Shown one piece after another: positions 18,355 to 28,610 of a DNA stretch of 64,000 nucleotides; position 1 is the first letter of the stretch; each line of letters begins with the position of its first letter. The translations under genes and the position numbers were made by a program. The notes under the pieces are model-generated. The model was given only the letters and a program-made list of their open reading frames with translations. It ran no database searches and had not been told where the DNA came from. The stretch is taken from the NCBI RefSeq assembly GCF_001730225.1, contig NZ_MIJE01000030.1, positions 62,001-126,000 on the forward strand, written 5' to 3'. The DNA is from Desulfuribacillus alkaliarsenatis (lineage in GTDB: Bacteria; Bacillota; Bacilli; Desulfuribacillales; Desulfuribacillaceae).

Positions 18355-18402
18355 AACTGTGCTAAAAACAGTGTTAATATTAGTTTGTGTAATAGCACAG
18401 TT
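18355..18402 (+). promoter_or_regulatory. Leader stem-loop upstream of TRAP binding protein
   Basis: A perfect 10-bp stem pairs AACTGTGCTA (18355-18364) with TAGCACAGTT (18393-18402) around a 28-base loop. It lies 46 bases before the start codon, so it is probably in the transcript. Function is unknown. Confidence 0.4.
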
Positions 18403-18447
18403 TGTATAACAGATAAACAATGTGCACAGAAGAAGGGGAGGAATAAT

Positions 18448-19509
18448 ATGTTGAGAAGTAAGAAATTAACCGTATTGTTAACAGCTTTACTTGTACTATC
18501 TTTAGTAGTAGTAGGATGTGGCGGCGGAGGGCAAGATACATCAACTTCAGATCCAGCACCACAACCAGGTAATGGCGATCCAGCACCAGCACCAGATGGC
18601 CCAGACAAGTCTGATTGGCCAAGAAGTCTTCAATTAGGAGCTGCTTCTATTGGTGGAGCATATTATGTATACGCTGGTGGTATTGCTAACGTATTAGAAG
18701 AAAAAGTTGGAATTTCAACAGGAGTAGAGGTAACTGGTGGCCCTGTACACAACATTCAATTAGTAGAAGTTGGAGATTTAGACTTAGGTCTTGTAACGAT
18801 GGGACCAGCTTGGGAAGGTTGGCATGGCGAAGGTGACTGGACGAACGGTCGCGAGCACCAAAACATGAGAGCTATTTTCCCAATGTACAATACTTACTCA
18901 CAATGGTGGGCAAGTGTTAACTCTGGAATTACGAGCATTGCAGATTTAGACGGTAAGCGTATAGGAGCAGGACCACAAGGTGGTACTGCAGGAGTATATC
19001 ACCCGAGCTTTGCTGAATTAGCAGGAGTTAATCCAAACTTCCGTTTTGCAGGACTTAGTGATCTAGTAGGTAACCATTTAGACAGACAATTAGATGCAAA
19101 TAGCTTTGCTTCTGGTATACCAGTTGCAGGGGTTTTAGAAACTTCTTCACAAATGAACCTTGTTATGTTCGGTGTTGATGGTGAGTTAAGAGATAAAGTT
19201 ATGGAGAAATATCCGTTCTGGACTGCAGCGCAAATTCCAGTATCGGCTTACCCTGACTTCTTAACTGAGCCAGTTGAAACAGTTGCGATTGGTAACTGGG
19301 CAATTGCTAATAAAGATCTTCCAGACAGCTTAGTATATGAGATTGTTAAAGCGATTATGGAGAACAATGATATGATGATGCAAGCGCACCAAGCAGCAGC
19401 AGAGACTTTACCAGAGTTCGCAGCTGACAACACTTGGATGCCTATGCACCCAGGAGCAATTAAGTACTTTGAAGAGATTGGCATTCAAATACATCCTGAT
19501 GTAAAATAG
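18448..19509 (+). CDS. TAXI-family TRAP transporter solute-binding lipoprotein
   Basis: The extracellular substrate-binding component of a TRAP transporter, TAXI type. The start is the ATG at 18448, with GGGGAGG upstream. It begins a lipoprotein signal with lipobox VVVGC (Cys about 24) and a Pro/Gly/Asp-rich linker. The binding domain begins SLQLGAASIGGAYYVYAGGIANVLEEK, the characteristic TAXI opening (G..G..Y...a..la). The fused permease follows after an intervening hairpin. TAXI proteins bind small organic acids such as glutamate or other carboxylates; the ligand here cannot be named. Confidence 0.9.
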   Translation: MLRSKKLTVLLTALLVLSLVVVGCGGGGQDTSTSDPAPQPGNGDPAPAPDGPDKSDWPRSLQLGAASIGGAYYVYAGGIANVLEEKVGISTGVEVTGGPVHNIQLVEVGDLDLGLVTMGPAWEGWHGEGDWTNGREHQNMRAIFPMYNTYSQWWASVNSGITSIADLDGKRIGAGPQGGTAGVYHPSFAELAGVNPNFRFAGLSDLVGNHLDRQLDANSFASGIPVAGVLETSSQMNLVMFGVDGELRDKVMEKYPFWTAAQIPVSAYPDFLTEPVETVAIGNWAIANKDLPDSLVYEIVKAIMENNDMMMQAHQAAAETLPEFAADNTWMPMHPGAIKYFEEIGIQIHPDVK

Positions 19510-19565
19510 TCGTTAATTACTAGTTCCAATAAAGGGAATTTGTGATAGACTAAAATAGCTATTTG

Positions 19566-19600
19566 AATCCCACTCGCCTTTCGGTGGGTGGGATTTTCAT
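19566..19600 (+). terminator. Intra-operon hairpin between TRAP binding protein and permease
   Basis: A 13-bp stem (19566-19578 with 19583-19595, some G-T pairs) with loop TTTC is followed by TTCATTTT. A partial terminator here would lower permease relative to binding protein, the usual stoichiometry. Confidence 0.65.
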
Positions 19601-19659
19601 TTTGACATCGAGACTAAACTTGAAGAATACGCAAGTATTTTTATGGAAGGAGTTTCCCA

Positions 19660-21672
19660 ATGACTGAAAAAGAGACAAAAGAAGTCAAAGCATCGTCTCC
19701 AGAGCAAAAGCATGGAAATTTTCAGATGAAGGACGGAAAAATTGTACTAGAGACGAACGATGAAGCGGAGTTTTCCTCGCATCGTGAAATTGTGGGATGG
19801 TTAGGAAGAGCACTATCTTTAATTGCTGTAGTTACTGCATTATTTCACATGTACACATTGACAATAGCACCGATGGATCCGTGGAAGTTTAGAGTTATGC
19901 ACGTAGTGTTATTATCAGCATTAGGTTTCGCATTAGTACCAGGCTGGAAGAGGGCAAGGGCAAAAATTCACTTGCTTGACTGGGTGTGTATCGCCGCAAG
20001 TATAGGTATAGCTGTATACATTTTCTTGTATTTTGATCAGTTAATATTCCGTATGGGTGTACTGCCTACAACAATGGACTTTGTAGTAGCTTTGATAGGT
20101 ACTATACTAGTTTTGGAGTTAGCTCGCCGTACTAGTGGTTGGTCGCTAACTATTCTTGCAATGGTATTTATTGCCTATGCATTTGCAGGGCCGTATATGC
20201 CTGGGATTTTAGAGCATCGCGGTTATTCAATGGAACGCTTTTTCACTTACATCTACGGCTTAGATGGAGTATTTAGTGTACCAATTTCGATCTCATCCAA
20301 ATATATTATACTATTTATTATCTTTAGTGCCTTTTTACAAGTATCGGGCGTTGGTAAGTTCTTCGTTGAATGGGCTTTCGCTATAAGTGGACACGCACGT
20401 GGAGGACCTGCTAAGGTTGCTGTATTATCAAGTGCTCTTATGGGTACGATGAATGGTACATCAGCAGGTAATGCAGTTGCAACAGGAAGTTTAACGATTC
20501 CGTTGATGCGCAAGGTTGGCTATAACCCGAAGTTTGCCGCAGCGACAGAGGCTGTTGCGTCAACTGGTGGTCAGATTATGCCACCGATTATGGGTGCTGG
20601 TATCTTTATCATGGCGGAAATGACGGGTATTCCGTATCAGAGTATTATGGTAGCCGGGGTTATACCAGCAGCTCTATACTTCTGGTCGACGTATCTTATG
20701 GTAGATAAGGAAGCTTGTAAGCTTGGTCTAGACGGATTCCCACGCCATATGCTACCAGATATTAAGAGTGTTATGTTACGCAGTTACATGTTTATTCCAG
20801 TATTAATGCTATTTGGTATGCTAGCAAGTGGGTTTTCTGTTATCATGTCAGGTGTAAGTGCGATTTTTGCTAGTTTCTTAGTCAGTTGGTTAACTAAAGA
20901 AAATCGTATGGGGCCTAAGGAAATATGGAACGCTCTAGACCTTGGTGTGCGTGGTAGTATTCAGCTTATGGCTGTTTGTGCGGCCGCTGGTATTATCATG
21001 GGGGTTATCGCCTTAACAGGTATTGGTCTGAAGTTTGCATCGCTATTATTAGGTCTTGCAGGAACCTCGTTCTTTATGGCTTTATTCTTTGCAATGTTAA
21101 TTTCTATTATTTTAGGAATGGGTATGCCAACTACGGCTGCCTATGCAGTAGCAGCTTCTGTTATTGCACCTGGATTAATCCGTATGGGTATTGATCCGCT
21201 AATGGCACACTTTTTCGTATTCTATTATGCATGCTTATCAGCGATTACACCACCAGTTGCCTTAGCTGCTTATGCTGCTTCGGGAATTAGTGGCTCTGAT
21301 CCAATGAAGACAAGTATTACATCGTTCCGTTTAGGAATATCGGCATATATTGTTCCATTTATGTTCTATTATGCGCCAGCAATTCTACTACAGGGTGAAA
21401 TAATAGATATAGTTATTAGATCAGTTACCGCAGCAGTTGGTTTATATGCACTAGCATCGGCTGTTCAAGCCTGGTGCTTCGGTAAGGTTACACGCTTACA
21501 ACAATTGATACTATTGGTGTCTACATTCCTATTAGTATCTAAGCCTGTATATTTAGACCTTACTGGTGCAGCACTGTTAGCAGTTGTTATCTTTATGCAG
21601 TACAGAAAGTATGGAGCATTGAAGCAGTCGGTCATTAGTCAATATGAGCACCGGGCGACTGAATCAGCATAA
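19660..21672 (+). CDS. TRAP transporter fused permease (DctQM-type, 4TM+12TM)
   Basis: The membrane component of the TAXI-type TRAP transporter, 670 residues, which uses an ion gradient for uptake. After a soluble N-terminal stretch of about 45 residues come the small-subunit-like membrane segments, then the large DctM-like part. Family motifs include GTMNGTSAGNAVATGSLTIPLM, STGGQIMPPIMGAG and GMGMPTTAAYAVAASVIAP. The AAGGAG site is well spaced from the ATG. It is preceded by the binding protein and ended by a hairpin. Substrate is unknown. Confidence 0.92.
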   Translation: MTEKETKEVKASSPEQKHGNFQMKDGKIVLETNDEAEFSSHREIVGWLGRALSLIAVVTALFHMYTLTIAPMDPWKFRVMHVVLLSALGFALVPGWKRARAKIHLLDWVCIAASIGIAVYIFLYFDQLIFRMGVLPTTMDFVVALIGTILVLELARRTSGWSLTILAMVFIAYAFAGPYMPGILEHRGYSMERFFTYIYGLDGVFSVPISISSKYIILFIIFSAFLQVSGVGKFFVEWAFAISGHARGGPAKVAVLSSALMGTMNGTSAGNAVATGSLTIPLMRKVGYNPKFAAATEAVASTGGQIMPPIMGAGIFIMAEMTGIPYQSIMVAGVIPAALYFWSTYLMVDKEACKLGLDGFPRHMLPDIKSVMLRSYMFIPVLMLFGMLASGFSVIMSGVSAIFASFLVSWLTKENRMGPKEIWNALDLGVRGSIQLMAVCAAAGIIMGVIALTGIGLKFASLLLGLAGTSFFMALFFAMLISIILGMGMPTTAAYAVAASVIAPGLIRMGIDPLMAHFFVFYYACLSAITPPVALAAYAASGISGSDPMKTSITSFRLGISAYIVPFMFYYAPAILLQGEIIDIVIRSVTAAVGLYALASAVQAWCFGKVTRLQQLILLVSTFLLVSKPVYLDLTGAALLAVVIFMQYRKYGALKQSVISQYEHRATESA

Positions 21673-21712
21673 CTGAAAGAAGATTACAAGTAAAAAAGCT
21701 TGGATTAGAGGA

Positions 21713-21752
21713 GCTATCGGCACATTAAAAGTGTGTTGATAGTTTCTTTTTT
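21713..21752 (+). terminator. Terminator after the TRAP operon
   Basis: CTATCGGCACA pairs with GTGTGTTGATAG (two G-T pairs) and is followed by TTTCTTTTTT. Confidence 0.75.
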
Positions 21753-21855
21753 GTACATATCACAAGTTATAAATTATAATGTAGATAACAGTATAACGAA
21801 AAGGGAAAAGATAAAGCCTTTAGAGTTTAAAGTTAACAAAGGGAGTGTGGTACAG

Positions 21856-23874
21856 ATGACGGAACAGAATAAACAACAATTTGATAATCAGCAGACGTAT
21901 ATTAATGCTATTCGCGTATTATCTGCAGAAGCGGTGGAAAAAGCAAATTCAGGTCATCCTGGTATGCCGATGGGCATGGCAACGGCAGCCTATGTATTAT
22001 GGATGAAGCACATGCGCTATAATCCAAATAATCCAAACTGGCAAAACAGAGATCGGTTCGTATTATCGGCTGGGCATGGCTCGATGCTTCTGTACTCATT
22101 ACTTTATTTAACGGGATATGATGTTAGCGTTGAAGATATTAAAAATTTCCGCCAATGGGATAGTAAAACACCAGGCCATCCAGAGTACAGGCATACCCCA
22201 GGAGTGGAGACGACTACTGGGCCATTAGGTCAAGGCTTTGCAAATGCTGTCGGGATGGCTATGGCAGAGGCGCACTTAGCAGAACGCTTTAACAAACATG
22301 GTTTTCAAATTGTAGATCACCATACATATGTCATAGCTAGTGATGGCGACTTGATGGAAGGAATTTCCCACGAAGCAGCATCCTTGGCTGGTCATTTAAA
22401 GCTTGGAAAGCTAATATGCCTCTATGATGATAATGAAATTTCGATTGAAGGACATACACATTTAGCTTTTACAGATGATACTAAAAAGCGTTTTGAAGCA
22501 TATGGGTGGCATGTAATAACTGTTGAAGATGGTAATGACGTTACTGCTATAGACAACGCAATAACACAAGCTAAACTTGAGAATCAAGCGCCATCAATTA
22601 TTATAACTAAAACAAACATTGGTTATGGCAGCCCAACCAAACAGAATACGGCCTCGGCCCACGGTGAGCCACTAGGTGAACAAGAATTGGCAAGAACAAA
22701 GGAGCAGCTTGGTTGGACAGAAACAGAGCCGTTTAAGATTCCAGAGGAGATTTTATCCCATTATCGTGTTATGAAGCAGGGTGGAAATAACCGAGAACAA
22801 TCTTGGAATAAGGAGTTAGAAAGGTATATTCAGGAATACCCTGCACTTGGTCAAGAGTGGCTACATATGCAAGATAACAAGCTACCAACGAAGTGGGATT
22901 GCACAATTCCTAAGTTTCCTAAAACCGACAAGGGGATTGCAACGAGAAACGCTTCAGGAAAAGTTTTAAACGAGATTGCTAAAAAAGTACCAGCTCTTAT
23001 TGGAGGCTCGGCAGATTTAGCACCATCCAATAAAACAATTATAGAATCAGAGCTGGATTTTTCAGCGTTAAATTACGAAGCTAGGAATATACGCTTTGGG
23101 GTTAGAGAGCATGGAATGGGCGGAATTCTGAATGGAATGGCTTTATATGGCGGACTGATACCATATGGAGGTACGTTCCTTATATTCACTGACTATATGC
23201 GCCCATCTATCCGCTTAGCTGCGTTAATGGGTTTGAAGGTAATATATGTTTGCACCCATGATAGTATTGGTTTGGGAGAGGATGGGCCAACCCATCAACC
23301 TATAGAGCATCTACTTAGTCTAAGGGCTATTCCAGGACTAACAGTCATAAGGCCTGCTGATGCCAATGAGACTTCTAGAGCTTGGCAATGGGCTGTTGAT
23401 GCTGCAAGTGGTCCTGTAGTCTTATCGTTAACAAGACAAAATCTACCTGTGCTTGATGAGGAAAGCTACCCAAATGTAGCGGATGCAACTAAAGGAGCAT
23501 ATATTTTACGTAAGGAACAAAAACAGAATCCAGATGCAATAATTATAGGCACTGGCTCAGAAACGCATTTTGCCTTAGAGGCTGCTAGCAAATTAGCGAA
23601 TCATAATATAGATGCTAGGGTTGTAAGTATGCCAAGCTGGGAGATGTTCGAATTGCAATCAGAGGATTATAAACAGCAGGTTTTACCCGATAACGTAACC
23701 TGCAGAGTATCGATTGAAGCAGGGATGACACTTGGTTGGGAACGCTACACATTGAATTCTCAGGCGTGTATAGGCATTAACCATTTTGGTGCCTCAGCGC
23801 CATATAAAAAGTTATATGAGAAATTTGGCATAACCACGGAAGCTGTTGTTGAAAAAGTGTTGCAGCTACGGTAA
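21856..23874 (+). CDS. tkt: Transketolase
   Basis: A thiamine-diphosphate enzyme of the non-oxidative pentose phosphate pathway that moves two-carbon units between sugar phosphates. Length (672 residues from ATG 21856) and motifs fit: N-terminal [27 protein letters not shown], the cofactor motif around [13 protein letters not shown]...DDNEISIEG, and the central [15 protein letters not shown]. The start at 21856 follows AAAGGGAG; an in-frame upstream extension to 21733 is not supported and reaches into the previous terminator region. It is followed 54 bases later by the yhaO-like gene. Confidence 0.96.
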   Translation: MTEQNKQQFDNQQTYINAIRVLSAEAVEKANSGHPGMPMGMATAAYVLWMKHMRYNPNNPNWQNRDRFVLSAGHGSMLLYSLLYLTGYDVSVEDIKNFRQWDSKTPGHPEYRHTPGVETTTGPLGQGFANAVGMAMAEAHLAERFNKHGFQIVDHHTYVIASDGDLMEGISHEAASLAGHLKLGKLICLYDDNEISIEGHTHLAFTDDTKKRFEAYGWHVITVEDGNDVTAIDNAITQAKLENQAPSIIITKTNIGYGSPTKQNTASAHGEPLGEQELARTKEQLGWTETEPFKIPEEILSHYRVMKQGGNNREQSWNKELERYIQEYPALGQEWLHMQDNKLPTKWDCTIPKFPKTDKGIATRNASGKVLNEIAKKVPALIGGSADLAPSNKTIIESELDFSALNYEARNIRFGVREHGMGGILNGMALYGGLIPYGGTFLIFTDYMRPSIRLAALMGLKVIYVCTHDSIGLGEDGPTHQPIEHLLSLRAIPGLTVIRPADANETSRAWQWAVDAASGPVVLSLTRQNLPVLDEESYPNVADATKGAYILRKEQKQNPDAIIIGTGSETHFALEAASKLANHNIDARVVSMPSWEMFELQSEDYKQQVLPDNVTCRVSIEAGMTLGWERYTLNSQACIGINHFGASAPYKKLYEKFGITTEAVVEKVLQLR

Positions 23875-23928
23875 CAGCTATTATTGCATTAGAAATTAGT
23901 ATACTATAAGGATGAGAGGGGAAAATGC

Positions 23929-25395
23929 GTGCATCCTATAACCTTCATACATGCTGCGGATTTACACTTAGATAGCCCATTTCAACATACAAAGGGTCTT
24001 GATGGATCTTGGAAAGAGCTTTTAAAAGAGTCAACCTGGCAGGCGTTGGATAATCTTATTGAACTGGCTTTAAAGGAAAGCGTAGACTTTGTGATTATTG
24101 CGGGAGATATCTTTGATAAGGAAAGCTATAGCGTAAAAGCCAAAGTAAGATTCATCAATAAAATGAAAAGACTAACGGACGCTAAAATCCATATATATAT
24201 AATCCATGGAAACCATGACCCCTTAACGGAGGATCCCACGAGGAACTTCATAGATATAGGGGGTCATCCCTATGTTCATATCTTTCCATCTGATGAGACT
24301 ATTAGTATAAGTCACTACAAGCTGGGACAGGAAGTAGCAAGGCTGTATGGGAGAAGCTACTGGCAGCGCCAGGTTACTAAGGATTTAGCTTCGGAATGCA
24401 TTGCCAAACAGCAGCAGGAATTACAGCAAGTACCACAGGATAAACCGCAGGAAGAAATACTGAAAATTGCAATCCTGCACGGACAATCTGGTTTAGACAC
24501 AGACGCTCAACCTTATGCACCATTTACGCTGGAAAAACTTAAGCAATCAAATATTGACTACTGGGCCTTAGGGCATATTCATAAACCAACAATTTTGAAT
24601 AATCAACATCCTTACATTGTTTACTCAGGCAATGTTCAAGGCAGACATTCTGGAGAGATTGGTGAACGGGGCTGCTACCTTGTTAAATGTATAGATCAGC
24701 AGCAGGTAGAGTTAAACTTTCATGCTTTGGATGCTGTACGCTGGCAGGAGCTAGAGGTTTTAGTCGAGACCAATAATGAAGATGAGGATTCTAACGAGGA
24801 TAACGAGGAAAACAAATATAACAATTATAACGATAACGAATATAAAGATAATGCTATATCAATAATTGTAGATAATATCAAAAACCAGTTATCTAGGAAT
24901 ATAAAAGACGAAGATAAACATCATATAATTAAGCTTAATCTTAAGGGTCAAACACCTTACTATACGGCGCTTCGACAGCAGGGCGTACTAGAATATATTG
25001 CAGAAGAGCTATCATTAGAGAAACTATTAATAATATCGATAGTAAACAAAACCCTTCCTATCGTTAATATTGGAAACCTAAGACAACAGGATACCCTATT
25101 GGGAGAATTCCTGTCTTTAATTGAGGAGCTTAGGACAAATCCTCAGGTCTTTAAAGAACTAAGAAAAGAGCTGGATGAACTGTATGGACTACCAACATTT
25201 CAACAAATAACCAAAACTAATGCGGGGCAGTTGGGAAAGGAACAATGGAACCTAATCAAGCTAGAAAAAGACTGGACTATGTGGCTCGATGAAGTAGAAC
25301 AGCTTGGATTAGATTTGTTGCTTGATATAATAGATAGAAATGGGAATAGTGCATGTGTGGTAGGAGTTGAAATGAGTGAAAATCAAGAAAATTAA
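23929..25395 (+). CDS. YhaO/SbcD-like DNA repair metallophosphoesterase
   Basis: A calcineurin-like nuclease subunit that works with the following YhaN-like ATPase in DNA end processing. The phosphoesterase motifs are ordered as expected: FIHAADLHLDSPF, AGDIFDKES, IHGNHDP, AILHGQS and ALGHIHK. The start is GTG at 23929, eight bases after GAGAGGGG; the ATG four bases earlier is out of frame. Residues about 285-310 form an Asn/Asp/Glu-rich low-complexity linker between the nuclease and the C-terminal partner-binding region. The 3' end overlaps the next gene by 20 bases. Confidence 0.88.
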   Translation: MHPITFIHAADLHLDSPFQHTKGLDGSWKELLKESTWQALDNLIELALKESVDFVIIAGDIFDKESYSVKAKVRFINKMKRLTDAKIHIYIIHGNHDPLTEDPTRNFIDIGGHPYVHIFPSDETISISHYKLGQEVARLYGRSYWQRQVTKDLASECIAKQQQELQQVPQDKPQEEILKIAILHGQSGLDTDAQPYAPFTLEKLKQSNIDYWALGHIHKPTILNNQHPYIVYSGNVQGRHSGEIGERGCYLVKCIDQQQVELNFHALDAVRWQELEVLVETNNEDEDSNEDNEENKYNNYNDNEYKDNAISIIVDNIKNQLSRNIKDEDKHHIIKLNLKGQTPYYTALRQQGVLEYIAEELSLEKLLIISIVNKTLPIVNIGNLRQQDTLLGEFLSLIEELRTNPQVFKELRKELDELYGLPTFQQITKTNAGQLGKEQWNLIKLEKDWTMWLDEVEQLGLDLLLDIIDRNGNSACVVGVEMSENQEN

Positions 25396-27850
25396 TATAA
25401 ATGGCTATGGACAGTTCCGTGATCTCATGAGCCCGCAATTTTCAGACAGATTAAACGTAATCTACGGTAGTAATGAAGCAGGAAAATCGACCTTAATGTC
25501 ATTTGTAGCCTGTGTACTTTATGGACTGCAATCCCATGAATGCCCACCGTTACAGGGTGGCGTACATGGTGGAAAAATCTACATACAAGACTCATATAGT
25601 CGCTACTATACCCTCGAACGTCTTGCAAACCCTCGAAAAAAGTCGGGGGAGTTTTTGTGCATTGATGAACAAGGGGAGGATGCAAATGCCTTATGGGACA
25701 TGAACTTTGCAAACATTGACAAAGAGTTATTCAAAGCGATTTTTTGGTTGTCATATGAGGAGCTAACTAAACTGCCCCTTGAGCAGGGAAGGTTGGCCGA
25801 TTATTTATACAGCGCAAGCCTTGGTGCCCATGGAGTTAATTACGTTGAGACGATTAACACATTAGATAATAAGCGTCAGGGGCTGTTCAGGAGAAAAGGT
25901 AAGAAGCAGCCCATAATTCAACAGATATCGACTCTCAGCAATTTGGATAACCAGTACAATCAAGTAAAGCTTGAGCTTGATTGCTATAGTCAGATCAGTG
26001 AAAGTAAACAAATAATAGAGACGGAAATACAAGGGCTTACAACTGCTGTGGGAAAGCTACAAAATCAACTATTATTCAGTAAGAAGCTTGAGCGCGCATG
26101 GGCCCATTGGGAGCGATACATAAATACAAGAGAGCAGCTAGAGAGTCTTTGTTCGGTCGAACAGCAACGACTTTGGCAAGAAGCGCAAGCAGACATAGAA
26201 TTAATACTCGATAATATACCTAGGCAAAGACAGCTTCGTGAAAAAGTAAAGGAGCTTGAAATAGATGAACAACAATTATCAGCAAAAATTCGAGCAGAAA
26301 TAGATAAATTAGGTTTGGCGTGGGATGAACATAGGATAGCTGATTTTGTAATTGACCTGTCCTTGAAAGAACAGCTAAGGACTATCGATAATAAACTTAG
26401 CAAGCAAGAACAGGAAGAAAATCATAAACGAGGTATTGTTAATGAGTTAGAAGAGCAAAAATTCTTGCATAAGAGCTCGCAAAAACCTTGGTCGCAGCTT
26501 ATACAACCTAGTCTATTAACGATTGTTGTACTCGGCGCTATGACTGGCGTATTGCTAGGCGGAGATGCAGGGTCGTTTATTGATGATTTAGTGACACTGC
26601 TATTATTTATAGGAAGTGGTACAGCTGTTTTATTTGCATGGGGATACGCATATAACCAGTGGCGGGCAGTACTTAAAGACAGGGAGCTAAGAATTAAACA
26701 GGCTAAATATCAGCATAGATTAGCTGATGAACGCAATCAGCACGCTATAGGTGAATGGAAGCAATGGTTAATGGAGCGCAACCTTCCACTAGAAGCAAAT
26801 CCAAGCCAAATCAATACAATGATAGTCGTCATAGAGAATATCCAATATCAAATTAACACAAAGAATAACATGAAGGTTAAACTAACAGACTACAGACAAG
26901 AGCTTGAAAGCAAGTGTCTGCAAATGAAGAATATTATGGAGAAATTAAACTTATTACCAGATAAGGACCATCTTATACAGGATGATTTGCAAATAGAGAG
27001 CTACTTTGAACGCCTAAATGAAAGAATAAGTGTAAAGCTTAATTTATTGGAACAGCTTGAGCAAAGTATAAGGCTACTTGCACAGCCAGAACATCAGATG
27101 GAGGAAATTGTTCAGGGGCTACAGAAAACTAACATTTTACAAATACAAGCCCAAATAGAACTCACAACCAAAGAAATAGCCGATGTAAATTCAACACTAT
27201 CAACTCAAAGGGAGCAGCTAGGGAAGCTGCAACTACAATTAGAACAATTAGCGACAGATAATCGACTAGTTGAACTTAATCTTCAACGCACTAAAGAGCA
27301 TGAAGCGCTATTCGCAAATGTTAAAGAATGGACAATTGCAACAATGGCTAAATGGGTATTAGAAAAATCTAAGCAAACCTTTGAGGCAGAGCATCAGCCT
27401 GAAGTAATGCGATTAGCTTCGGAGTTTTTTAAAGCGTTTACAGAACAAGCCTACCAACAAGTAGCGCTACCTATAGGTGAGAAAAAAATAAGGGTTAGAA
27501 ATAAAAAGGGCGATTGGCTACAAGCGGAGCAATTAAGTCAAGGAACTAAAGAGCAGCTATACCTTGCCTTGCGCTTAGGATTTATGCAGCAGTTCAATAA
27601 CCGTCAAATTGGCTGGCCAATATTTATGGATGATCTAGTAGTTAACTTTGACAGAGAACGAATGTTATCGACAATGCGGACTATAAGTGGCTTAAGTGCA
27701 CAGCATCAGATTTTCTTTTTTACCTGCCATGAACATGTTATAGAAGCATTTGAAGAAATAGCGCCAGATGGGCTAGCCACATTCGAGCTAAGAGAACAGA
27801 ATATCGAGTCTTATAGAAAGGGGATTAATAATGGCACAAGAGCGGATTGA
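25376..27850 (+). CDS. YhaN-like SMC/Rad50-type ATPase
   Basis: An 824-residue ATPase of the SbcC/Rad50 type, partner of the upstream nuclease. Walker A is GSNEAGKSTLMSF near the N-terminus. A long coiled coil follows, interrupted by two adjacent hydrophobic segments (about 375-425; VVLGAMTGVLLGG and LVTLLLFIGSGTAVLFAWGY), as in Bacillus YhaN, implying membrane attachment. The C-terminal lobe has signature LSQGTKEQLYLALRL and Walker B WPIFMDDLVVNFD. The start is GTG at 25376 with AGGAG 9 bases upstream. Both flanks overlap neighbours by 20 bases, so the three genes are one operon. Confidence 0.88.
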   Translation: MKIKKININGYGQFRDLMSPQFSDRLNVIYGSNEAGKSTLMSFVACVLYGLQSHECPPLQGGVHGGKIYIQDSYSRYYTLERLANPRKKSGEFLCIDEQGEDANALWDMNFANIDKELFKAIFWLSYEELTKLPLEQGRLADYLYSASLGAHGVNYVETINTLDNKRQGLFRRKGKKQPIIQQISTLSNLDNQYNQVKLELDCYSQISESKQIIETEIQGLTTAVGKLQNQLLFSKKLERAWAHWERYINTREQLESLCSVEQQRLWQEAQADIELILDNIPRQRQLREKVKELEIDEQQLSAKIRAEIDKLGLAWDEHRIADFVIDLSLKEQLRTIDNKLSKQEQEENHKRGIVNELEEQKFLHKSSQKPWSQLIQPSLLTIVVLGAMTGVLLGGDAGSFIDDLVTLLLFIGSGTAVLFAWGYAYNQWRAVLKDRELRIKQAKYQHRLADERNQHAIGEWKQWLMERNLPLEANPSQINTMIVVIENIQYQINTKNNMKVKLTDYRQELESKCLQMKNIMEKLNLLPDKDHLIQDDLQIESYFERLNERISVKLNLLEQLEQSIRLLAQPEHQMEEIVQGLQKTNILQIQAQIELTTKEIADVNSTLSTQREQLGKLQLQLEQLATDNRLVELNLQRTKEHEALFANVKEWTIATMAKWVLEKSKQTFEAEHQPEVMRLASEFFKAFTEQAYQQVALPIGEKKIRVRNKKGDWLQAEQLSQGTKEQLYLALRLGFMQQFNNRQIGWPIFMDDLVVNFDRERMLSTMRTISGLSAQHQIFFFTCHEHVIEAFEEIAPDGLATFELREQNIESYRKGINNGTRAD

Positions 27851-28610
27851 TAAAATTTTAGCATTCCTTGGAGTTGGTACACGTAAGGAGGTTAAGAAGA
27901 TATGTAGGTCAGGTGCAGTTACAGTTAACGGTGTACCTGTAAAGGATAGTAGCGAAAAAATTGACCCAGAAACCGACGAGTTAGTTTTTGATGGTCAGGT
28001 GTTACATTATCGAAAGCACATCTATGTCATGCTTAATAAACCTGCAGGTGTAATTTCGGCTACTGAGGATTATTTGCATAAAACGGTTACAGATATTTTG
28101 CCAGAGGAATATCAGGTTTTCGAACCATTCCCTGTAGGGCGTTTAGATAAAGATACTGAGGGGCTACTGATATTAACTAATGATGGACAGTTTTCTCATC
28201 AACTTTTATCACCAAAAAAACATGTAGATAAGATGTATTATGTTGAAGTTAATCGCTCGCTAACAGAGGGTAAAATATTAGAACTAGAGCAGGGCGTTAC
28301 CCTTGAAGATGGATACCATACAATGCCTGCAAAGGTACAGATGCTTGTGGGCGAAGAAGTAGCGGAGCAAATAATACCACAAGGGCTGCAAGCGGTTATC
28401 CCAGAGCAGCCAGTTAGTCCCTATTGCAAGCAAAGATTCTTATTAACGATTCAAGAGGGTAAATTCCATCAAATAAAAAGAATGGCAGAGGCGGTAGGAA
28501 GTGAAGTTGTCTATCTAAAGCGTCTTTCCATGGGCAACATAATTTTAGATTCGAAGCTTTCTTTGGGGGACTGCCGAGAATTGACGGAAGAGGAAATCAA
28601 TAATTTTTAA
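27831..28610 (+). CDS. RsuA/RluB-family rRNA pseudouridine synthase
   Basis: Converts a specific uridine of ribosomal RNA to pseudouridine. An N-terminal S4 RNA-binding domain (about 1-60) precedes the catalytic domain with the family motif GRLDKDTEGLLILTNDG containing the catalytic Asp. C-terminal motifs GKFHQIKRM are intact. Family membership is firm, but 16S versus 23S specificity is not clear. The ATG lies inside the end of the yhaN-like gene. The 3' end overlaps the convergent GIY-YIG gene by 14 bases. Confidence 0.9.
   Translation: MAQERIDKILAFLGVGTRKEVKKICRSGAVTVNGVPVKDSSEKIDPETDELVFDGQVLHYRKHIYVMLNKPAGVISATEDYLHKTVTDILPEEYQVFEPFPVGRLDKDTEGLLILTNDGQFSHQLLSPKKHVDKMYYVEVNRSLTEGKILELEQGVTLEDGYHTMPAKVQMLVGEEVAEQIIPQGLQAVIPEQPVSPYCKQRFLLTIQEGKFHQIKRMAEAVGSEVVYLKRLSMGNIILDSKLSLGDCRELTEEEINNF

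Larger units (their letters stand above)
18037..18447 (+). other. 411-base gap upstream of the TRAP transporter
   Basis: No gene is supported here. An open frame runs back from the TRAP binding protein to 18265, but it lacks a ribosome site and would place non-signal sequence before the lipoprotein signal. The gap holds the dyad at 18188-18204 and the leader hairpin at 18355-18402, described separately. Confidence 0.6.

Noticed and set aside
18265-18447. N-terminal extension of the TRAP binding protein from 18265
   Set aside because: It has no ribosome site, would bury the lipoprotein signal, and a strong GGGGAGG precedes ATG 18448.
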